From Amaranthus tricolor (Eukaryota; Streptophyta; Magnoliopsida; Caryophyllales; Amaranthaceae), in NCBI RefSeq assembly GCF_026212465.1, contig NC_080058.1, forward strand, positions 11,286,289-11,350,288: 64,000 nt of DNA, given 5' to 3'. The notes beneath the pieces are model-generated. The model saw only the letters and a list, made by a program, of their open reading frames with translations. It was not told the origin of the DNA and made no database searches. Both the position numbers and the translations under genes were made by a program. Position 1 is the first letter of the stretch. Each line of letters starts with the position of its first letter. Of this stretch, positions 34,717 to 45,512 are shown in pieces.

Positions 34717-37257
34717 ATGGGGATCAGAAGCACTCTCATTCTACACTTATCTCCTAGCTGTCTCCATCATCTATTTTCGACCCATACTAAGTTCATCCAA
34801 AACCCTAATTTCTTCTCAAGATCCCATTGCTTATCATCCTCTAAGTTCAATTGGAGTTCCAATTTTATCACTTTCAGAAGTCGTCGTTTCCAATTTGAAG
34901 ACGAATTTGGGAGGAGAAAGAAGCGGGGGAATTGGTGGTCCGACGATGACGATGACGATGACGATGACGACGACGACGAAGATGATGATTTGGACTTTGG
35001 ATTATGGGATGAAAGTCCAATTCCTATTAACTGGCTTTTTAAGGTATCCATTTTTTGTCTCTCATCCATTATTCGGATAACTTAACCTATTTTAATGCTG
35101 AATTTTAAGGATTTGTATTCGGGGTTTGATAAAGTTCTTTAATGAAATAAATTTGTAGAAGTAGAAATACTGTACTTATAGTTTAGGAAATTGTAGGGTC
35201 TTGCAAACTATTTAAGTGGTTTGTTATTTCCATTATGCTTATAATTGCAGTATATGTTGCATTAAGTAGTTGTGATGAATTGATGATTATACAAGTAAAC
35301 TAACTATGGTACTTGCGAAATATTGAGTTTCTCATTGGGATGACTATGTGTTCTTGGAGTAGAGGGTTAGGTTGCGTTTGTTCAATCCCCTTACCCATTT
35401 TAGGCTGTCTTTCAGAGGCAAATGACTGATGTAGATTTGAAGATGTCAATACTCCATGGTTGTGTAGTTTCCGTTAAGCAATTTCACCAAGTAGGAGTGT
35501 TAGATACTGCTTTCATTCAAACTAGTTATCACCCCTTTTATTTTGTACATACATGTTAATTTTGATCGCTTTGAAATGATGGTAGGTCTCATAATGTTAC
35601 TTAGATGTTATTGGAAGTGAATTCTGGCTTATCAATTTGAAATGATATTAGTTTCAAAGGAAAATGAGTTAAAATGTTGTGTCTTGTGTGATATTTCATT
35701 CAAAGTAAAAATTGGCATAGCAGTTTGAAATGATGGTATTACTTAAGTGAGTGAGCAATATTTCTTGGCGTATTTAGTATGATTTCAGTGGGTTCAACTG
35801 CACCCATACTAAAGCCTAATAAAAATTAAACGGTTTTGAAAAAACAACTTTTAAATACTTTTTGTCGCAATTCCTTTCTAGTGAATGCTTGCAGCTCAGT
35901 GGGAAAGGATTGAGTTTTTCATATCAGGAGTCAGAGGATCAAGTCCTCACACACCTGTATTTTAAGTTTTTTTTCTCCTTTATACTTCTACTAAATGAAC
36001 TTTGAGACCCTGGGCCACCAATACTTTCTTCTATTAGTAGTTTGTAAGGTTTGAAATTTTTTTAAGTTAAAAAATTTTGAACTTAATAAACTTTAAAATG
36101 TTTTATTAGCAAAAAGTTAACTTTATTGTTTAATCAGTATAAAAGTTCTTTTTGTTTAATTAATTGAATTGATATGGTTTGAACATTATATTGTAAGGTC
36201 TAAATTGAGATTTAAAATATTGATTGAGTTATAGTTTATTTTTGTCGGATCATGGATATTTGCACTTATGATTTTCATTTTTAAATTGTTCTTGTAGTTC
36301 ATAATTCTTATTCATGATTTTGACTGCTTTGGAAACTAAATTTGTAATTTTGATTTAAAATTTGAAATTTTCATACTCATAATTTAGTAGATTCTGAACC
36401 CATAGGAAAAAATTTTGGACCGCCACTGAACATTATACTTGTATAACATATTAAAGGAAGAAAGGTAGGATCATAGTGTAAAAATGCGGTAACGGGAGTG
36501 ATGCGGTTTTTGTAACGCCTAAATATCGGTTGACACTATAAGATATCCCTCAATTCGGCCCTAAACGCGGGTTTTTTTTACACCTTTACAACATGGGAAA
36601 TATCAGTTCGTTTATTTTGAAAACGTTTACAATGCGACTGATGTGATGTGATGTGTCCTTGTTTTTACACTATGGGTAGGATAGAAATATGTCCTAATTA
36701 TCAATCCAAAGTTCTTCCCTTTGGAGAAATTTATTTTTATAATGAAGATCCCTCCATTTCTTTTCCTCCCTCCTTTGTGCTATCAAAGGAGAGATTTTGC
36801 ATCCTTTCCTTTCTCTTTACCTTTTCATTTGTTTCCATCTATATAACCACATTTTGAATGTTATATGACTACCATTTTTGATTGAGGTAGTATCTTGGGA
36901 TGAGATATCAACTTTAGGATCAATTGAAATGACTTCTCATAGAAACTTATTATTTTATTTGACACTTAAGAGGGTTCCAATCATTGTAGAGAAGGCGTTT
37001 GGAGCCTTAATCCAATGATAATGGAGGCTATTAATAAATGATCCTCAATATGAAGAGCTATAGTTTTTTACATCACTGTAACGAAAAAAACCGACTGTGA
37101 ATATTCAACTCCATTAAAATTTCCTGCCCTTTGGAGCAAATGCTTGACATATCAGCCTTTGTCTTATCTAAGTGCGGTAATATTTCCCCAATCAGAGTTA
37201 AGCTGTAGCGTTTAATGCTCAGATAGAAAACTGTATGCTTACTCCCTATTGTGATTT

Positions 37258-37299
<42 letters not shown>

Positions 37300-40200
37300 A
37301 GATTAACTGTTGATGTGTCAGACTATCAGCTTAATGAGAGTATGTTTTATCAGCTTGAATTCTTTTTGTTGCATTGTATAGTTTTTTCTGTTTTTCCTTT
37401 ATTAAAGCCTCAGCGCAGTTGAGTGTAACAGGGGAGTTAGAAATGGGAGCGCATGGTTGGAATGTGGATTATGGGCAGAAAGTAATGATATGGGAAGATG
37501 CAAGTAGAAAGGTCATTAGTTTATCATCTTGTACTAATACAAATATCAAGGACATATTAAGGAAATGGTTGTTTAGTCACATGGTTCAAATAACTTATTG
37601 CTCGGTGATCAGGTAGAGTCATTTAACTCCAGTTTTCTGTAAAAAAATCATGGAGTTATGCCCTTTAGCTTTGCAGCATCATCTGAACCTACTTTTTCTG
37701 CTATCATCCTTTTGCTCTTCCTCATCCAATTTACTATGTTTAATGTCACTTGCTGGCACGCCCGTCTTCTGGGTCTCAGCAATTGCTCTTGTAGCCCCTT
37801 CCATCCATTTATAAATTGTTAGCTAAATTAGTTAACTATAGTGCACACACTGCTATGGACACAAATTGTTCAACTCAGTGATACACTCACAGTGTACCTG
37901 CTTACAATGTTACTTCATTGCTAAATTTTGTCAAAATTTGCCTAGTGATAATTTATCTTACAAATTTCTTCTTGTAAAGTTCATCGCTTTGAAAGACGTT
38001 TTTTATTCATCTGCCGTATCCAAAAATTGAATACACTTACTCCTAAACTAACGTAATTAGTGGAAGCAAGGGACGAATCATCAGGGAAACCAGTACTTGA
38101 CTTGGTTTTGATGTAAAGAGTATATTACTTAATGCTTAACAAAAGGGGGTTTTGATGATTGATATTGATAAACTACAAATAACAAGTAAATGCAAAATTA
38201 ACCTAAGAAAATACCAATGATAGAAGATTTCTTGAGTTCAATTGGTTTTCTTTTCTCACCTTAATGTTGTTATGTCTTCAACAATCTTTTTTCAATGCAT
38301 TCTATTGTGAAGTGGAACTTCAATTTTTCTTAGCTTGATAATATGATCAGCGTGATTATTAAACTCTTACTATTGACTAATTCATCCAATATAGAGATAG
38401 AATTTAATTCAACTGCAACATTAACAAGCAGAGCAATATATATAGTAATGTTAATGGAAGCATTAAGCATTCACTACAATGGTGGATTATTCTTAGATTC
38501 TAATCATAAATGAATCAACTAATCAAATTAGATTCTAAGTTGCTACTAATATTTAAAACTTTAGAACAATTAGTTTGTAAGCTTGAATTTAGCAATTGGT
38601 TTTTCACATGAACATCAAGTAGTACTCTCTAATCAATTTTATGCCAAAAACCAAATTAAAGATGAACAATCAAATTATTAGATTAAAAGAGACTTGCAAC
38701 AATTAGAGAAGCTAATCACCAATCTTACTCGAGAACACGTAATTAAGCCAAAATCTCCATTGGATAAGATTTTAAGAAAATCAAAGAAAATTGGGGCTTT
38801 TGAAGAAGTTTCAGAAGATGATACCTACTACAATTCATTTTAAACTATTTGTAGAACATAAAGAAAGGTGGGATTACTTGGCTAATTGGGAAAAATGATG
38901 AAAGGAGGTGGAGCTGCAAAAGTGAATCTAAGCTACTCTGCAACCTTATCGCTTCGAAAACACAAAACCCAAATGAGAAGGAAAGGAAAGAAAAGTTGGT
39001 TTTAATAGATTGGGACAAAAAGTAGTCGCAAAGCGTGAAGCGTATTGTGTGTTTTGGCAAAAGGACTCACGTGGTGCGAGAAAGATGTGCGTGGTGCAAA
39101 GCACAGTGTCGCGATCTGTGACCTGGCTCACGTAGTGCGACTAGGCGCTGTCTTGTTTCTTGCTTTGTGCTGTTCTGCTGAAACTCTTTGCTGCTGTTAG
39201 CCTGATGCTAGGTCGCGAGGTGCGATGGGGCTTGCGAGGTGCAACCTAATTCTGGACCTGCTGCTGCTTTTTCTGCTGCGAAGTAGCTGATTGTTGCTGC
39301 TAGTTGCGATTTGAAGAAGATGATGGGGCAAAGCTGCTAAATACTATAGTTGCTGCTTGTTGGTGAAGAATGGTGCTGTTGGTGTATTGTTTCAGCTGTG
39401 GCGTTTGAAGGTCCAAGGTTCGAATCTTGGGGAAAGTCTTTGTAGTGTTGCTGTAGGCTTCTGTTGTCTCTGTGCTAATGCTGTTGCTGTTGTCGCTGTG
39501 ATATTTTCTTTCAGTATTTTCATGAGAATACCCTGTAAGGGATTGCTTAAATGTGGAAGAGACGTAAAATAAAGAATAAGCATGGTAGGTGCTCACAATA
39601 TGGGTATTAATTCTAAAAAATCAACTCCTTGATTTGAACCCTGCTTCTCAATAGTTCCCTCAGAATCTTGACTCTTAACTACTTAAGCTATTAGAACACT
39701 TACATAATCACTTCCAAAATGAAGTAGGTTATATTAGACCATAGTCTAAGATGTTACTCGGACTCTTCATTTTGCTTCACGTACCCGTGTCCGACCCTTG
39801 ATGCTAGGACATTGGTATGACACTTAGACACTTCATTTTAGGAGTAAAATTTATTATTTAGACGTATCTGACACTTGGACACGTACCAGTATCCGACATC
39901 AGTACCCGAGTCCAAGTAACATGGGTCTGAGCCTGTATTTTCCGTCCATTGCAGGTATTTTCCCTTTTCGTTCCTCCGAATGCTGTCCTAGCTTTACATC
40001 CACATGATTTTCTGTCATAAAGTGAAGTATCAAACAGCTGGGGTAGCATTGCAGCCTTTCAGGTATTTCAATGCACAGGATAAATGTTGGTTTGGACTTT
40101 GGATTACCTATGGTTTAGTGAATGATAAAAATGTTGAGTTCGATGCTATTAGGTCATGTTTTGCATGTATCAAACAGGGAGAAAATAGATAGAGGGCTTC

Positions 40201-41700
40201 TTTGCTCAAGTCTAAACCTTTATATGAAATATCCAATCAGATAAAGTAGCTTAACTCACTGGGTAGCGCTGTCCTGTCCTTTTGGCCATTTGGATTTTTA
40301 AAAAATCAACAGCTAAGAAAATATGTCGCGAAGTTTGGGTTGTTATGCCTATTTAAAAAATATGTACGGTTGTTTGCTCGAAAGATTTGACATAGTTTTT
40401 GGTGGATGGAACATTTGAAGGTTGTAGGTAGACATAAAACGGAATACAATACACAGGATGGGGTACTGGGATGGATGGTTTGGGGGATGTTGCTATGACT
40501 TTTAATTGGCTTAACACAATAATTCATTGCTGGCTACAGTAATTCTTTTCTATCAAAGCAGGAAGAGTCCTTCTGAGGAGACCTCAGGAATAATATGTCA
40601 TGTTATAATTCCTATTATACATCTTGATATCATAGTATATGATTCAATTTCATATTAAATGTGCAATAGTTTGACTATATTTTTGAAAAGCCAAATCTAT
40701 CGAACTTCTACTTGGTGGTTTATTTATTATGCTTTCAAGTGACATTTTATTATGTTGTCAACTTTTAGTCTTTGAATGTCAACTGGACTTGAAGCTTGGA
40801 TGAATGCATCCTCTGATATAGTTAAAATTATACTGTTACTTATGTGGGCGTAGTTATCTGATTGATAAGGTGGTCATTGATCATTCGGCCTCAGCTAACA
40901 ATTAAACATTAGTGATGCACTTGTTTTCCTTTCCAAGATCCCCAAGTATGAATTTCGTGAGCAATGACAATTACTACCTTTTTGTTTGGGTGGCTATATT
41001 TTATGGCATGCATGTTAGAAATTTATATCTTTTAAGCATTAAAGCCATTTTGTTTATATCCTGTGTAGGTTTATATACTTTCTTTTTTCTTTCCACTCTG
41101 CGTGTGGAACGCTTTGACTTTCTTATCGTGATAGTTTATACTCTCCAAGACCGAAACATTTCTGTTATGTTGAACTGTTGTGTGTACAATTCAATCATCC
41201 TGTTGGGATATGTGAAAATCTAACCTCTTAATATTGGTATTCAGATATTCAGAACCTTTGGTTGGATGATTCCAGTTATTGTGATATCCACACTTCAAGG
41301 CACCGGATCAAAATCATTGATCATGGCGGTAGTGCTTCCCCTAGGACAAACTGTTCTTTCTTTGGTAATGGATAAAATGTGGGGAGGGCCAAGTTCTAGC
41401 CCAGAATTCAGGCCCTGGTCTAAGTCCAGGTCCAGAAGCAGGTCTAGGTCTAGACGTGAAAGGAATCCATTTGGAGGGACGGCCAATCGGGGAAACTGGG
41501 GAGCTCGAGAGGCAAGATTCCGTCCACGTTCTACCAATGGGTATCAATCATGGCGGACAACAAATAATCCTTCATCTAAAGAGGGTAGAAGAAACAACTC
41601 AAAATTCGGTGGCTGGGATGAGCTAGATCAACAAGTTGCCAGTGACAGCAGCTTCACGGAAGCACAAGCACAAAAGGTTGATGATCTCGAGATCGAATAA
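34717..41700 (+). CDS. Predicted organelle-targeted membrane protein, 2 exons, 260 aa
   Basis: Exon 1 is 34717-35043 and exon 2 is 41245-41700, joined GT-AG in frame (NWLFK / IFRTFGW). Residues 1 to about 55 are Ser/Arg/His-rich and lack acids, like a chloroplast or mitochondrial transit peptide. Next comes an Asp run of about 12 residues (WWSDDDD..., GAY repeats at 34941-34990), then LDFGLWDESPIPINWLFK. Exon 2 has two hydrophobic segments (WMIPVIVISTLQG and SLIMAVVLPLGQTVLSLVM), an Arg-Ser repeat (KSRSRSRSRSRRER) and a hydrophilic tail ending KVDDLEIE. The WDESPIPINWLFK-IFRTFGW junction reads like a conserved plant protein, but I cannot name it. The function is unknown. The 6.2-kb intron holds repeats. 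Confidence 0.85.
35885..35985 (+). repeat. tRNA-derived SINE-like fragment in intron
   Basis: GCAGCTCAGTGGGAAAGGAT (box A-like) is followed after about 35 bp by AGAGGATCAAGTCCTCAC (box B-like), and then a T-rich tail. The spacing and motifs resemble the tRNA-related head of plant SINEs. Only the head is clear. Confidence 0.45.
37261..37297 (+). repeat. Poly(A) run
   Basis: An uninterrupted run of about 37 A residues inside the intron. It could be the tail of a decayed retroposon, but nothing recognisable precedes it. Confidence 0.9.
38140..39600. repeat. LTR-like or retroelement-derived intron sequence with palindrome array
   Basis: This stretch of the 6.2-kb intron differs in composition from its surroundings. 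At 39010-39250 it holds six to seven copies of a TCGCGAGGTGCGA-like motif. Around 39405 it carries GGTCCAAGGTTCGAATCTTGG-type box B sequence. The composition of 38140-38930 is reminiscent of leader regions of gypsy elements, but no LTR ends were found. Open frames on either strand look accidental. Confidence 0.4.
39751..39922. mobile_element. Short inverted-repeat element (ATGTTACTCGGACTC ends)
   Basis: The left end reads ATGTTACTCGGACTC and the right end GAGTCCAAGTAACAT, its inverse with one mismatch. Inside are GTGTCCGACCC and GTATCCGACATC motifs. The pattern resembles a common dispersed plant repeat family. It lies in the intron. Confidence 0.65.
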
Positions 41701-42220
41701 ACAGAGGCGCTTGGTATGTTGAGGACGATAAACAGATATAAACCGTTGTTCATAAGATTGGTGATTGCTTTTGTTTCCATTTCTAGGTTCATGGACCAGA
41801 GCAGCTTCCTTCTCTAATGTTCAATGTGAATGTGGTATAATCATCAAAATAAGAAATGTACAAGTTCAAGTTTGTGTATTATTCCGAAAAGAAAGAATAG
41901 GTTGATTACCAACAGAAGTCAGCAGAGAAAGGATTTGCTCCTATGCAATTTGTATTGCTAGATTTGGAGGAAAATGTGCTACAGTTTTAGTTTATATGTT
42001 CATATTGTTTAATTAGCTTCAGGTAATTTTGTTTTTGAATTCAAAACCATTTTAATTAATTGAGTCAATTTAAAGGCGATGTAAAATTGATTCTTCCAGT
42101 TAGCATTAACTCTTAAAGAATGAATGTTGTGACAGGTGTTCAACCCTATTAGGCTCGGATACCTTTCAGTTGTTATTGTGGTTGAATGTCATAAGTTTTT
42201 CTTATTATTAAGCCTGTGGA
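41701..42220. other. 3' flank of the membrane-protein gene
   Basis: It probably contains the 3' UTR up to about 41880. No further gene is seen before the foldback element. Confidence 0.5.
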
Positions 42221-42648
42221 GAAAATTTGAATAAAATAAAATGTTTTAATAATTTAATTTCAAAAATAAGCTTTGTGAAAACTTTATTTCCAAAATAAGC
42301 GTCCGTACATCTCAACCCAGGCTTGGTGAATGTCGCTGTTACTAACAGCGACTTATTAAAAAAAAAAAAAAATTTCACGTTTACAGTTCTTACTAATTTT
42401 AAGTTTACAGTTTTCAGTTACTTCCTCATTTTAACCTGCGAAATTAAGGAGTTGACCAGTTAACCTTAAAGTCGCTGTTAGTAACAGTGACGTGAGGCTT
42501 TACTATTTTTTTTTATTTCGATGTTAGTAAGAGCGACATTCACCAAGTCTAGGTTGGGATATACGGACGCTTATTTTGGGAATAAAGTTTTCACGAAGTT
42601 TATTTTTGGAATTAAATTATTAAAACATCTTATTTTTTTCAAATTTTC
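42221..42648. mobile_element. Foldback (inverted-repeat) element, copy B
   Basis: The left end GAAAATTTGAATAAAATAAA and the right end (reverse complement) GAAAATTTGAAAAAAATAAG open two arms. The arms pair through TTTAATAATTTAATT, CCAAAATAAGCGTCCGTA and CTTGGTGAATGTCGCT. The centre has repeated GTCGCTGTTAGTAACAG(C/T)GAC palindromes. It shares its terminal motif and the AATAAGCGTC block with 9646-10128, so both belong to one family. Confidence 0.75.
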
Positions 42649-44190
42649 CACGTAGAACCCTCAAAACTCAACAATATACTCCTCCGTCCAAGAACAAGAT
42701 AATTTGGATGTAGATATTATGAGTTTGGGTATATTGGATAAATGTGGCGAGATATTTGAAATAAAATAAGATAATATAAAAAGTAAAAGTAAAAGGAGTC
42801 ATATCTAAAAAACAAAATGAGTTAAATTTAATGGGACAAAATTTGAATAATTGGACAAATTTAAGAGAACAAATGGGTTATCACTAATTTTTATTCACAA
42901 ATTCTTGAATGAAACGGTCTCACCTTGAGACATACTTCATACTTGAGTTAAATAGCTCAATAATAAAAAATTTTAGCTTACGAGCTTCTTGTTTTGAGGT
43001 CGTTTCACCGTGAGATGTTCTCAGCCCATTTAAAATTTTAAAAAAACTTGAGAAAAGACAATCGCAGAAAAATTCAAAATTCTTATTTTTTTTACATTTC
43101 AATGATTTTCCAAATTAAATTTCATTAACTACCCTTCTTTACATTGTCGCCTTTTTCCTCTCGATTTTTCTAGCAAATATTCTATACTTCGCTTGTTTTT
43201 GCTTTTTCATAACTAACAAGTAATTTTCTTCATTGTTTCTATTTCACATCAATTGTTATTATTATTATTTTTTTTTATTTGGATGTATGAAATTTGTTAG
43301 GGTTTAGATTTATAAATTTTTTCAGTTTTGACACAAATTCATTTTTTAATTATTTTTTCAAAAATGTAACCTTCGATAATGTTCATGATTCTTTGAGGAT
43401 GAAAAACCTCTTGCCATTTTTATATAAAATTCGAAAAATGTAGTTCCCAATGTAAAAGACGATGTTTTGAAGAGGAAGGATGGTTCTTCTCAACTACTTG
43501 ACGTATCTAAGTCAAAGCCTAAGGCCAAGTGAGCAAAAGGATGCGTTGTGAACTTGTAAACTCAAGAGGTAGCATAAGTTTTAACTTATTTGTTCAACAT
43601 ATATCTATTAGGTGTTTTTTTCACATAGAGTAGGTATTTAATGTATTTGAATTAGGATTTTAGTATGTTTATAAAATAGGTGTTTTTGCATTGTAGTAGG
43701 TATATTAGTTATATGTTGTAGCTGTTTATGGTATATGTTGTAATCGTTTAGGGTATATATAGTAAGTGTTTAGGATATAAATAGTAGGTGTAAGTATTTC
43801 ATTTATGATATTCATTTATGTTATTATTTAGAATTATATTTATACTATTTTAATGGAGTAATATTGTGTTAGTTTTATCTTACTAGATTTTTGAACTCCG
43901 ACGTGTTATTTCCTCCAATATAGACATAAAGAATGAGATAATTTTTGCTTGAAAAGAATGAGGTATTGAACGTTCTTTTGTAGATATTTCAAAATTGAAC
44001 ATCGAACGACTGTACATTTTCGTTCTTATACTTATTTTCGTTCCAATAGTTATTTGAACTAGTTATAATAGGTACTCAAATTAGATATAATAAGGTTTCA
44101 ACACATTCTTTTGAATATGTAATTTTTCATTCCATATGAAAGGTTCAATTATTATGTTTTGATTATGGTTGACACTTTAAAAAGGGCATT
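42649..44190. other. Gene-free AT-rich stretch with repeat copies
   Basis: It contains copy 2 of the GTCTCA repeat (42893-43035). Short TAGGTGTTT-type repeats at 43600-43800 form a loose array (TAGGTGTTTTT, TAGGTATATTAG, AGTAGGTGTAAG). No gene is recognised. Confidence 0.5.
42893..43035 (+). repeat. Dispersed repeat with GTCTCA/TGAGAC hairpin, copy 2
   Basis: It starts CACAAATTCTTGAATGAAAC, carries GGTCTCACCTTGAGAC, then CAATAATAAAAAATTTTAGC and GAGGTCGTTTCACCGTGAGA. It has the same order and spacing as 5488-5640. Confidence 0.55.
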
Positions 44191-44196
44191 ATTAAA

Positions 44197-45512
44197 CTTC
44201 GCCACCCTTTTCATTTTATCGCTACCCCTTATATATTGAACTTTTAAGATTGTCCCTGATTACTTTGTAAACCTTCAATCTTTAACATCTCTCTGAAAAC
44301 TCTCTCCGAACAATTATTGAACTAAAATAAGCTAAAACAAAAAATCGAATTACAATGGCCAACTAAAATGAGCATCAATAGCGGAATCAATATGATTGTG
44401 TTAAATTATATGTTCACTCTTTTGGCTATAACTTTAAATAGAAAAATCATGTAATTGCAATGTTTACAGCATTAGAAACTAGACTTCAAGATCTTTCCAA
44501 TGATATATTATATGCCCAATTCCGATAACCGAGAAAGAAATGACGATCGTTTAAAGTTTGTTTGTACTGAAATTTGATACATGTTCAATCATTTGGGCAT
44601 AACTTTTTATAGAAAAATCTTATTAATGGAAGGTTTACGGCATTAGAAACTAGACTTCAATAGCTTTTCAATGTTATATTATGTGCCCAATTCTGACAAT
44701 CGAGCGAAAAATGACAACCGTTTAAAGTTTGAAGTGATTTCTAACATTCAGTCGCGTGCGATCAGACCACGGTATGGTCGCGTAAAAAAGGCGACCGGAC
44801 CGCGGTATGGTCGCGTAAAACGGGCGACCGAACTGCATTATGATCGCGTAAAACGCGCGACCAGACCGAGTTATGGTCGTGTAAAACGCGCGACTCTACC
44901 GCGGTCTGGTTGCGCGTTTTATGTGACCATACCGTGATCCAGTCATGCGCGACTGTTTGTTAGAAATGACTACAAACTTTAAATGGTCGTCATTTCTCGC
45001 TCGATTGTTAGAATTGGGCATATAATATGTCGTTGGAAAGCTCTTGAAGTCTAGTTTCTAATACCGCAATTCTTGCATTAATATAATTTTTCTATAAAAC
45101 GTTATTGCGAAAAGATAGAACATGTATCAAATTTCAGCACAAACAAACTTTAAACGATCGTCATTTCTCGCTCGGTTATCGGAGTTGGGCATATAATATA
45201 TCATTGGAAAGACCTTAAAGTCTAGGTTCTAATGCCGTAAATTTTGCAATAATGTGATTTTGCTATCAAAAGTTTCGGCCAAAAGAGTGATTATGTATGA
45301 AATTTCAACACAAAATATGTGATTAGGTTTATTTTCCGATTTTAAAAAATTATTTTCTTTTTTAAATTAATATTTTTTATTTTAATTTAATTATTATTAA
45401 TAAATTTAGTTTATTAATAAAATGGTTGATTTTATAATTAAAAATAAATTTTAGAATATTTTAATAATTTTATTGAAAAAAGGGTGACAATATAATAAAA
45501 AAGGTGATGACG
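44197..45512. mobile_element. Composite inverted-repeat element with nested palindrome and 33-bp array
   Basis: The outer ends are loosely inverted: CTTCGCCACCCTTTTCATTT at the left, and GTCATCACCTTTTTTATTAT on the reverse strand at the right. Inside, 44410-44740 and 44955-45300 are inverted copies of each other, and each arm is itself two direct repeats of about 171 bp (containing TAGAAACTAGACTTCAA and GATCGTCATTTCTCGCTCGG-like sequence). The centre is a GC-rich array of 33-bp units. The outer end motif also occurs at 57637. It is Mutator-like by layout only, and no transposase is present. Confidence 0.6.
44756..44920 (+). repeat. Tandem array of 33-bp GC-rich palindromic units
   Basis: Five consecutive 33-bp units follow the pattern [AG]GACCGCGGTATGGTCGCG plus TAAAACGCGCGACC. 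Each unit contains a hyphenated palindrome GGTCGCG...CGCGACC. The fifth unit has its second half inverted. Because 33 is divisible by three, one frame encodes an 11-residue repeat (RPRYGRVKKAT), but this is not taken as a gene. Confidence 0.85.

Noticed and set aside
39300..39596. Gln/Ser/Thr-rich minus-strand frame in the intron
   Set aside because: It comes from a GCTGTTGCT-type low-complexity stretch inside an intron repeat; no support.
44671..44937. Open frame with an 11-residue basic repeat (RPRYGRVKKAT)n
   Set aside because: The frame is kept only because the DNA unit is 33 bp, with no initiation context, no homologue known to me, and the array is palindromic. Treated as a DNA repeat.
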